A stretch of DNA of 23,656 nucleotides, from the NCBI GenBank assembly GCA_032718475.1, contig JAUCBJ010003713.1, positions 1-23,656 on the forward strand, in the 5' to 3' direction. The DNA is from Nemertoderma westbladi. Taxonomy: Eukaryota; Xenacoelomorpha; Nemertodermatida; Nemertodermatidae. The position numbers and the translations under genes are program-made. This document shows, piece by piece, positions 17,591-23,656 of the stretch (position 1 is its first letter; each line of letters begins with the position of its first letter). The notes beneath the pieces are model-generated. The model saw only the letters and a program-made list of their open reading frames with translations, had not been told where the DNA came from and did no database searches.

Positions 17591-19513
17591 ATGAGCCAAG
17601 AAGGAAAGATGACACCACCGCGGACCCCGGACGACGATCTAACGATCCGCGAGGCCACGGCGAGACGGTACAAACCCACGACGCCGGACCCATCGATAAC
17701 GAACGATCCGGCGATCCAAGATGAGGGGGGCCGTCTACAGCGAGAGGACGAGACGGGAAGGAAGAAAGACGAGTCGACGCGGAGCGAGGGTCGACGTACC
17801 GATGTCGCCGGCCAGCCACAGGCCGAGGGCGACGGACGACCCACCGGAACGGCGACGGTGGGGCCGCCGGTACGACGTCGGGCCCGGAGAGACGGAGGAG
17901 AGGTCGGCGACGAGGACGTCGGGGTTTCTGATCGACTTCGATGGGCCTACCTCGCGACCCGGAAGCAACTGAGAGAGGCCAGAGGAAGGGCGAAGATAGA
18001 CAAGGTGAGATTGACAAGAGGACTAGGTGAGTCGAGCAGATACTTTGATTACCTAATGCGTTTTGGGCAGAGAGAACTAGCCGAGGAGAGGGCGAGGAGA
18101 GTTGCCAACGAACTGATTAAAGTATGGGAGTGTAGGGGTATGGAACCTAGCGTAGTGTACGTAGGGCCATACTTAGTCGATGCCCGGGGAGTAAAATTAG
18201 TGGGTTGGAAGAGACCTGAGGAGGGTGAATCCGAGGTTAAACCCGAGGATTCGGTCTCGTCGGTAGGAGGAAGTTCCGGGAGGCGGGGAAAAGTTGGTGG
18301 GACGGAGGGGCGACGGGAGTCCGTCGCAACCGATAAGTCTGCTACATCCTCCGCAAAAGAAAGAAGGGTGCGGGAGATAGGTCTGACGTGTGAATTAGAA
18401 ACGGTGGCGAATGAGCAGAATGAGTTAGAGTGGCAATTGAGAGAGAAAACCGCATTGTTGGAGGGAGAAGAAGAGTGGGCGAGGGAGTGTAGAGAGGAAG
18501 CCGAGGGGTGTAGAGAGGGAGCCGAGGAGTGTAGAAAGGCAGCCGAGGAGTGTAGAGAGCGGGAGATGGGAGTAGAGAGCGAGTCGGCGAGGCGGTTGGA
18601 GATGACTGCGAGATGGTCAGAGTTGGAAGAACAGAATATGCGAGAGAGAGAGATAGAGAGTAAGCGCGTGCAGGATGATTTGCGTGCCCAGCTAGAGAGG
18701 CTTACACAATATCATGCCAAACTGAATCAGCGCCGACTAGAACTGGCGCGGTTGGAACTATCAGAGAGTGAGACCCCACTTACAGACACCGGGCGAGAGA
18801 ACCAGAACTGGTGTAGCCGTACGGGCGGGGGGGGGGGGGGGGGGGGTAGTAGTAGTACGTTAGAAATAGTTAATATTAATATTACCGTAGTAGATAACCC
18901 TAATCCCTTTATTACAGGAAATAATATTTTACCGGGTAGTAGTAATTTAAATTTAAATACAAATACTCTAAATAATAATTTCAATTCAAACCCGCAAAAT
19001 AATTCGAATAATAATTTAAGTTTAGAGAATAGTAGTGATCTAAGTAATTCAAATAATTTAAATAATAATCCCGTTTCAAATTCTAATAATTTAATTGATT
19101 TAACAAATAATATTGGGAATGGTGCTATTAATATGAGCGTGTCGGACGTACATAACCCGGCAGACGGTGGCCTGGTAGGCCACGTAGTTAGTAGGCAGGA
19201 AGTGGCAGGGTTGAGCCAACCCGACGGCGGCCTGGTAGGCCACGTAGTTGGTAGGCAGGAGGTAGCGGGGTTGAGCCAACCCAAGGTGGGCCTGATGGGC
19301 CACGCAGTAGTAGAGAGAGAGGCGGGGGTGAATAGACCCAGCCGTAGTAGAGACAGTGCGTCGACTAGAGAGGGGTGTAGAGACGAAGTAAGAGATAGTG
19401 AAGTAAGATGTGGCGAGTGGGGGGGGGGGGGGCTACGAGCGCCCCACCACATAAGATTAGTGGTGAGAGAGGGGGGGCAGAGAATGCCCCACAAGAGGGG
19501 TGTAGAAGTGTAG
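17591..19513 (+). CDS. Gag-like protein, first piece (coiled coil, Asn-rich, tandem repeats)
   Basis: This 640-codon frame is the largest part of a broken gag-like coding region. The N-terminal 100 residues are charged and probably disordered. A basic helical segment follows (about 115-205). Residues about 255-400 form a long coiled coil with heptad-like duplications (EEAEGCR, EGAEECR, KAAEECR; 21-nt DNA units). Then come a glycine tract encoded by a run of about 20 G (18827-18846), an Asn/Ser/Leu low-complexity stretch (about 440-515) and two to three copies of a 21-residue repeat (DGGLVGHVV...EVAGLSQP). It ends inside a 124-bp tandem repeat with G runs. I do not recognise a capsid domain. 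A host coiled-coil gene is possible, but the zinc-knuckle piece downstream favours a retrotransposon gag. Confidence 0.55.
   Translation: MSQEGKMTPPRTPDDDLTIREATARRYKPTTPDPSITNDPAIQDEGGRLQREDETGRKKDESTRSEGRRTDVAGQPQAEGDGRPTGTATVGPPVRRRARRDGGEVGDEDVGVSDRLRWAYLATRKQLREARGRAKIDKVRLTRGLGESSRYFDYLMRFGQRELAEERARRVANELIKVWECRGMEPSVVYVGPYLVDARGVKLVGWKRPEEGESEVKPEDSVSSVGGSSGRRGKVGGTEGRRESVATDKSATSSAKERRVREIGLTCELETVANEQNELEWQLREKTALLEGEEEWARECREEAEGCREGAEECRKAAEECREREMGVESESARRLEMTARWSELEEQNMREREIESKRVQDDLRAQLERLTQYHAKLNQRRLELARLELSESETPLTDTGRENQNWCSRTGGGGGGGGSSSTLEIVNINITVVDNPNPFITGNNILPGSSNLNLNTNTLNNNFNSNPQNNSNNNLSLENSSDLSNSNNLNNNPVSNSNNLIDLTNNIGNGAINMSVSDVHNPADGGLVGHVVSRQEVAGLSQPDGGLVGHVVGRQEVAGLSQPKVGLMGHAVVEREAGVNRPSRSRDSASTREGCRDEVRDSEVRCGEWGGGGLRAPHHIRLVVREGGQRMPHKRGVEV
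18827..18846 (+). repeat. Homopolymer G run (20 G) inside the gag-like frame
   Basis: The run encodes glycines after the coiled coil, and the frame is maintained across it as given. It is followed by (TAG)3-like serine codons. Confidence 0.85.
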
Positions 19514-19740
19514 TAAGAGGTAGTGAAGTTAGAAGTGGCGGGTGGGGGGGGGGGGGCTACGGGCACCCCACCGCGAGAGATTAGTGGTGAGAGAAGGGGG
19601 GTAGAGAGTGTCCGACAAGAGGGACGCAAAGGTGTAGTAAGAGATAGTGAAGTTAGAAGTGGCTGGTGGGGGGGGGGCTACGGGCACCCCGCCGCGAGAG
19701 ATTAGTAGAGAGAGAGGGGGGGCAGAGAGTGTCCCACAGC
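19387..19740 (+). repeat. 124-bp tandem repeat, three units, each with a G run
   Basis: The word GTAGTAAGAGATAGTGAAGT (with small changes) occurs at about 19387, 19511 and 19635. Each unit then has a G run of 14 (19419-19432), 13 (19544-19556) or 10 (19668-19677), followed by CTACG(G/A)GC and GAGATTAGT-like sequence. The same amino-acid pattern before and after the G run lies in different frames in each unit. Confidence 0.85.
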
Positions 19741-20585
19741 CGTCAGCGGATAATACGCGGGCCGAATCAGGTAAACCGCAACACCCGGCGACGGAGAGTA
19801 ATAGGGGGACTGCGAGTATCCCCAGCGGCATGCGATCGAGCAGAGAGAGGCAGGTTGACATCGCGAGAGGGCAGACGAAGCGTCGAGCCCGATCAGAAGA
19901 GGGAAGAAGAACAATGGAGTTTAACCGGGAGGTCGACGAGAGATCTCATGAGCCGGAATACTGCACTGAAAAGAGAAGAAGAGGAGATATTAGAAAAGGT
20001 GTCGCCACGAACGATAGGAGTACGATGACGGATAACGGACCGTCGATAGTAGAGATGGAGTTGGGGAATCAGTGGGGTCGAACTTCGGGAGATTGCCGTC
20101 GCCCCGGAGAAACGCACCGCACGCCAAGAGAGGGGTACAGGACAACGTACAAATACGAAGACGAGAGCAGGATAGGGGATCGAAGGGAAACTTCCCGACG
20201 TGATATAGCTGCCGATCGAGAGTATGGTAGTCGCGGGGAGATTCGAGATTCGCGAAGAATAAACTTCGGTTCGGAAGGGCACATGCAGACTGCAGGACAT
20301 ACTGTAGGCCTTACTGCACATACTATTATAGGCCATGCTGGGAGAGACATAGTAGGCGATAGGGTAGCGCGAACGACGGGATTAAACCCGGAAGTCGCGG
20401 AGTACATACCGGTAGGTAGGCGAGAAGTAGATAGGCCTATATCGGTACAGCAGCATGACTATAATACACAGGGACATAACATATATCCAGGGGAGGGAGG
20501 AGTTATTGGAGATAGACGTATGGGCCCCAATGTATTAACATCAACCCCAGTACCAAACATACCGGCCGGGGGGGGGACAGGGTGA
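19647..20585 (+). CDS. Gag-like protein, middle piece
   Basis: This 300-codon region lies in a different frame from the first piece. It can only be entered at the third G run (19668-19677), because TAA at 19638 blocks the frame upstream; a GTG at 19647 is not a believable eukaryotic start. It is rich in Arg, Glu, Asp and Gly and looks disordered and RNA-binding-like. It contains GHTVGLTAHTIIGHAGRDIV and ends in a Pro/Gly stretch at a 9-G run (20568-20576). No domain is recognised. It reads best as a continuation of the gag-like protein, separated by frame breaks at homopolymers. Confidence 0.45.
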   Translation: MKLEVAGGGGATGTPPREISRERGGAESVPQPSADNTRAESGKPQHPATESNRGTASIPSGMRSSRERQVDIARGQTKRRARSEEGRRTMEFNREVDERSHEPEYCTEKRRRGDIRKGVATNDRSTMTDNGPSIVEMELGNQWGRTSGDCRRPGETHRTPREGYRTTYKYEDESRIGDRRETSRRDIAADREYGSRGEIRDSRRINFGSEGHMQTAGHTVGLTAHTIIGHAGRDIVGDRVARTTGLNPEVAEYIPVGRREVDRPISVQQHDYNTQGHNIYPGEGGVIGDRRMGPNVLTSTPVPNIPAGGGTG

Positions 20586-21435
20586 CATTCCCCCATCACA
20601 ATATCGACAATATACCCCGATAGGAGCAAGAACATCGAACTCCCTGGACGAGAGCAGGTCGTGCGGACAGTCGCTACCACACGCGGCCATACAGGGGACT
20701 GCTAGTCCACAGTTAGCTGGTAGCAGGGCCACACCGTGGCGGGGACAGGAAGAAAATAACACCAAAAATATACACAATCCCAATATACCCAGTAGGCCGA
20801 GTCTAGACAATCGAAACATTAAATCGGTACATATAAACCTAAGCGCGATACGTGAAGGACTATACAGGAAACGCTATAATCCAGGATTCCAATGTCAATT
20901 ACATCGGGACGGAACCCATAAGACCAGGAGTTGCAAGTACTGGCAAGCGTTGCCCAAACGAGATCGTGTAGCCTACACAGACGCAAACGGACTATGTCAT
21001 CGATGTGTGGTAAAAGGACACAGATCCGGAGAGTGTTGGAAAGGGAGAGGATGTGAAAGGACTAGAGCAGGGGCAGAGAAGCCCATGAGCAAACATAAAG
21101 GAGTCGGGAAAGTAGAAGGAGGCGTGTTGCATACACACGCAGGACTGACACAGTGCGAGGGGGCATTACATGGGCAGACACCGCGTATACCGAGGGACGA
21201 GCGGGGGTCGTCGAGGGCTTTAATGCCAGCGCACATACGAAGGGGGAGGCCAGCAGGGGTAGCACCGAAGAGAGTGTGGCGAAGAGTTAGAGGACGTATA
21301 GGAGGGCAGCGGGAGAGTGCCTACTGGAAGAAGGGGCACCTGAGAGTTTTTAGTCGTCCAAAGTTTTGGACTGAGGGGGGTGGGAATGAGGTCGAGACGC
21401 CCTTCCCACGCACAAAATATAAAATAATTATTTAA
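20539..21435 (+). CDS. Gag-like protein, C-terminal piece with BEL/Pao-type zinc knuckles
   Basis: This frame is open from 20539, overlaps the end of the middle piece and is entered at the 9-G run. It encodes first a Gln/Ser/Pro-rich linker and then a metal-binding module: CQLHRDGTHKTRSCKYW (20893-20943), then GLCHRCVVKGHRSGECW (20989-21039). The second is a perfect CX2CX4HX4C zinc knuckle. The spacing C-X2-H-X5-H-X4-C-X2-W followed by an R-rich helix and C-X2-C knuckle resembles BEL/Pao gag proteins. The C-terminus is basic. The usual third Cys/His motif before protease is not visible, and no pol domains follow before the stop at 21435, so the element is incomplete or non-autonomous. Confidence 0.6.
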   Translation, partial: HQPQYQTYRPGGGQGDIPPSQYRQYTPIGARTSNSLDESRSCGQSLPHAAIQGTASPQLAGSRATPWRGQEENNTKNIHNPNIPSRPSLDNRNIKSVHINLSAIREGLYRKRYNPGFQCQLHRDGTHKTRSCKYWQALPKRDRVAYTDANGLCHRCVVKGHRSGECWKGRGCERTRAGAEKPMSKHKGVGKVEGGVLHTHAGLTQCEGALHGQTPRIPRDERGSSRALMPAHIRRGRPAGVAPKRVWRRVRGRIGGQRESAYWKKGHLRVFSRPKFWTEGGGNEVETPFPRTKYKIII

Positions 21436-22240
21436 TTAAAAATAAGGAAATAATTAAATAATAGAGTAGGTAGAAGTTAGGTAGTAAGAGTTAGTTAGTT
21501 AGTTAAACGGTGGTACGTAGTACCGTTAGAGAGTAAGAGTTAGAGGGTACGTAGTACCGTTAGAGAGTAAGAGTTAGAGGGTATGCAGTACCGTTAGAGA
21601 GTAGGAGTTAAGGGGTACGTAGTACCGTTAGAGAGTTAGTAAGAGTAAGAGGGTACGTAGTACCGCTAGAGCTAGAGTAGTAAGAGGGTACGTTGTACCG
21701 CTAGCTAGTAGAGAGAGCTAGAGTAGTAAGAGGGTACGTAGTACCGCTAGTTAGGGGTGTTAGTAGAGCAGTAGAGGGTTGTGGGCACCATAAGCGCCAC
21801 GTAGATGGAAGTAGAAGTAGAGGGTCGTGGGCACCGCAAGCGCCACGTAGTTAGAATTATTAGGGAATGCGTTGAACTTAGTGGGGCACGGGCGTGATGA
21901 CGTGTTTGATGTAAGAGCAGGGTATGTTAATTAGGGTGGGTGCCGGGCACAAGAGGTGCCGGGCACAAAAGGAGTTAGTAGAGTTAGAAGGTGCCGGGCA
22001 CAAGAGGTGCCGGGCACAAAAAGAGTTAGTAAGAGTTAGTAGAGAGTTAGTAGAGTTAGTAAGAGTTAGTAGTAGTTCACATAATTAACGTACCCACTCT
22101 GCCGGCACTCAGAGCGTCACGTGTAGGCGATGAGACGTAAAGGGGGAGTAGAGGAGTAGAGACGGGCACATTGGGTGCCAGGTAGTAGAAGAGTAGAGAG
22201 GGCACATAAGGTGCCAGGTAGTACAGTCCCAATCCCAATA
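21436..22240 (+). repeat. Purine-rich tandem-repeat region after the gag-like frame
   Basis: No gene. Several local arrays are seen. GGTACGTAGTACCG with AGAGAGTAAGAGTTAGAG spacers recurs about seven times (21508-21745, period about 35-45 bp). GTGGGCACC...AAGCGCCACGTAG occurs twice (21780-21850). GGTGCCGGGCACAAGAGG/AAAAGG pairs occur twice (21948-22022). GTTAGTAGAGTTAGTAAGA words fill the spaces. A polypurine-rich 3' region fits a retroelement, but no 3' LTR was recognised. Confidence 0.65.
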
Positions 22241-22247
22241 AACATTA

Positions 22248-22340
22248 ACTTGGTCGTTTTGGCGGCCAAAATGACCAAAATCACCAAAAAAATGTAGTGT
22301 ATTCCTATGGGCTACTTGGTCGTTTTGGCGAAGCGATTTA
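22248..22340. repeat. Imperfect palindrome TTGGTCGTTTTGGC with a direct copy
   Basis: TTGGTCGTTTTGGC at about 22251 is followed directly by GGCCAAAATGACCAA, an inverted copy with one change. TTGGTCGTTTTGGCG appears again at about 22316. This may be the edge of a small foldback element. Confidence 0.5.
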
Positions 22341-22564
22341 ACTCGAATCAGCTCAATCCAGACAGTCTGTCTCCTTGGCCATCCATTTGGTGGATCTGAC
22401 TAAATGTCGGCTCGCTTTCATTTTTATTATTGACGGATTGTTACCTTACCCGGCGCTAGCCTTGCAGTACTGGAGTCCGCCCACTGAGGCATTAATAGAG
22501 TACACAGTCTTATAAAAGGAGTTGAATGGAGCTTCGTTAAAGGAGGAGTATGTATAATAATCTG
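22341..22564. other. Spacer without recognised gene
   Basis: About 220 bp of mixed composition with no open frame of interest, repeat or known motif that I can support. Confidence 0.4.
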
Positions 22565-22850
22565 AACGTCCCGAAATTAATTTATGGACGTCCCGAAATT
22601 AATTTATGGTGGACGTCCCGAAATTAATTTATGGACATCCCGAAATTAATTTATGGACGTCCCGAAATTAACTGTATGGACGTCCCGAAATTAACTTATG
22701 GACGTCCCGAATTTAACTTATGGACGTCCCGAAATTAATTTATGGACGTATCGAAATTAATCTATCAACCAATCAGAATCGTAATGAAATAACTAATAAC
22801 TTGGACGTCCATAAATTAATTTCGGGATGTTAATTTCGGAAATTAATTTC
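22565..22850. repeat. 22-bp minisatellite with an inverted terminal copy
   Basis: Nine units of GGACGTCCCGAAATTAATTT plus AT run from 22565 to about 22770 with few differences; one has a 3-bp insertion. After a 30-bp spacer, 22803-22850 carries the unit in opposite orientation (CCATAAATTAATTTCGGGA, then TTAATTTCGG and AAATTAATTTC). The palindromic core GGACGTCC is in every unit boundary. Confidence 0.85.
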
Positions 22851-22906
22851 AATAATATTTTTAAATTTTTTTAAATATTTTTTTACAATGTATAATTCGC
22901 GGATAC

Positions 22907-23294
22907 GGGGCCGTCCAAGTATGACGTCAGCACTTTAGGGGGGGGGGGGGGGGAATCTGATGACGTGCTAATGAGGGGAGGGGAGGGGGTCAGCCAAAAT
23001 CTGACGTCAGCATGTTCATTTATAGGTGCTAGAAGAGATATAGCAGAAGAGTAAAGCTTGCCTATTTTAATTGTTCGAAGCCCCCGAAGGCCCGTAGCAC
23101 GACCTTCTGTTTCAGTTACCAGTCACCATGTTTCAGTGATTAGGACGATTTGAATGATTTACAAGTGATTATAAATAATCTTCATAATATAATAGTTTAT
23201 TACAAAAAATTTTTTTAATCTGATTTAGGGGAGGGGGGGGGGGGGGGGGTCAACATTTTGGGGAAAAGTGCAGACGTCATACTTGGACGGCCCC
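22907..23294. mobile_element. 388-bp MITE-like element with 27-bp terminal inverted repeats
   Basis: The left end GGGGCCGTCCAAGTATGACG... (22907-22933) is the inverted complement of 23268-23294. The outer 22 bp match exactly and one base differs in the next five. TAC directly precedes (22904-22906) and follows (23295-23297), a candidate 3-bp target duplication. Subterminal TGACGTCA palindromes occur at 22922 and 23002. G runs of 16 (22938-22953) and 17 (23233-23249) sit near the two ends, both on the plus strand. It has no coding capacity; a superfamily cannot be fixed from the ends alone. Confidence 0.8.
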
Positions 23295-23309
23295 TACTGC
23301 GCGGTGACT

Positions 23310-23656
23310 ACAAAACAAAGACCCAATTATAAAGACCTGCATAATCTTGTTACATGTGTTAACTTTCGTTAATTGTTTTGAATACCCCGTTACGCCTCTG
23401 TAACTTGCTCCTTTACTAACCTGCTCTTTTAAATAGCAATAGTACATAACGCTCATTGTGACCTGTACAAAACAAAGAGGTAAAGTCGCGTTACGTCCCA
23501 AAGAGCGTTAGGTTCCAAAGAGCTTTAGGTCCCATTGCCAGAGAGCGTGAGGTCACATTGCAATTTAAAGGAGCAGGTTAGTAAAGAAGCAGGTTACAGA
23601 GGCGTGTTGGGGAACCAAAACAATAAACGAAAGTTAACACAGTTAATGTGTTTTGT
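23310..23656. mobile_element. Inverted-repeat (foldback/MITE-like) element reaching the window edge
   Basis: Arms at 23355-23440 and 23557-23641 are inverted copies of about 85 bp with roughly 90% identity. The first begins TGTGTTAACTTTCGTTAATT and the second ends AAACGAAAGTTAACACA. Outer sequence ACAAAACA (23309) and TGTTTTGT (window end) also match inverted, so the true end may be at or beyond the window edge. The centre (23475-23555) has three AAGAGCGTTAGGT-type units. No gene is supported. Confidence 0.7.

Noticed and set aside
17451-18017. 188-codon minus-strand frame, and the 300-codon minus-strand frame at 18727-19629
   Set aside because: Both are antisense to the gag-like frame in purine-rich DNA, giving Ser/Pro/Leu-rich shadows.
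16806-22250. Pair of LTRs around the gag-like region
   Set aside because: No direct repeat with TG...CA ends was found by eye between the leader and the 3' repeat region. An LTR pair could lie outside what I can recognise and needs a self-alignment.
1-23656. tRNA, rRNA or other structured RNA genes
   Set aside because: No cloverleaf with internal A/B boxes or conserved rRNA words was noticed on either strand. A covariance-model search would be the proper test.

Overview
The window looks like transposon-rich nuclear DNA of a metazoan, probably an aquatic invertebrate. The signs are spliceosomal intron signals, a decayed DDX1 (DEAD-box RNA helicase) copy, an RTE/CR1-like non-LTR fragment, a BEL/Pao-like gag region, MITE-like elements and abundant minisatellites. 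The species is an inference only. I see no intact ordinary host gene, rRNA, tRNA or CRISPR array.

The main feature is a complete Mutator-like DNA transposon (MULE) at 1863-13040, about 11.2 kb, flanked by a 9-bp target-site duplication (GCGCGTCGA at 1854-1862 and 13041-13049). It sits inside a copy of a dispersed repeat, and an uninterrupted paralogue of the same site lies at about 13279-13370. Its inverted terminal arms are unusually long (about 2.8 kb left, 3.6 kb right). Each arm is built from an outer satellite array around TCTAATTACCACAA, a middle block of shared sequence, and an inner GTCGGTCA-type tetranucleotide array. On the minus strand between the arms lies a two-exon gene. Exon 1 (8747-8412) carries a PHD finger. 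It joins, through a GTAAGT donor and a pyrimidine-rich acceptor with matching phase, to exon 2 (7316-4671), which carries an OTU-type cysteine protease domain and a MULE DDE transposase. The predicted protein is a PHD-OTU-MULE fusion of about 993 residues. A 5'-truncated non-LTR retrotransposon with a 12-bp target-site duplication and a (TAG)n tail has landed in the intron.

To the right are copies of the dispersed target repeat (13050-13545), a GCGAGCGAAGCGAG tandem repeat (13749-13970), a cluster of nine near-palindromic CCCCGAATCGGGG motifs (14016-14436), an AT-rich stretch, and a frameshifted DDX1 pseudogene (15816-16600) that runs into a minisatellite (16606-16805).

From about 17.0 to 22.2 kb the plus strand is very purine-rich. 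It carries a gag-like reading frame in three pieces (17591-19513, 19647-20585, 20539-21435) ending in a BEL/Pao-like zinc-knuckle module. The frame breaks fall at homopolymer G runs. No protease, reverse transcriptase or integrase is present and no LTRs were recognised. The last kilobase holds a 22-bp minisatellite with an inverted copy, a 388-bp MITE-like element with 27-bp terminal inverted repeats, and an inverted-repeat element that reaches the window edge.
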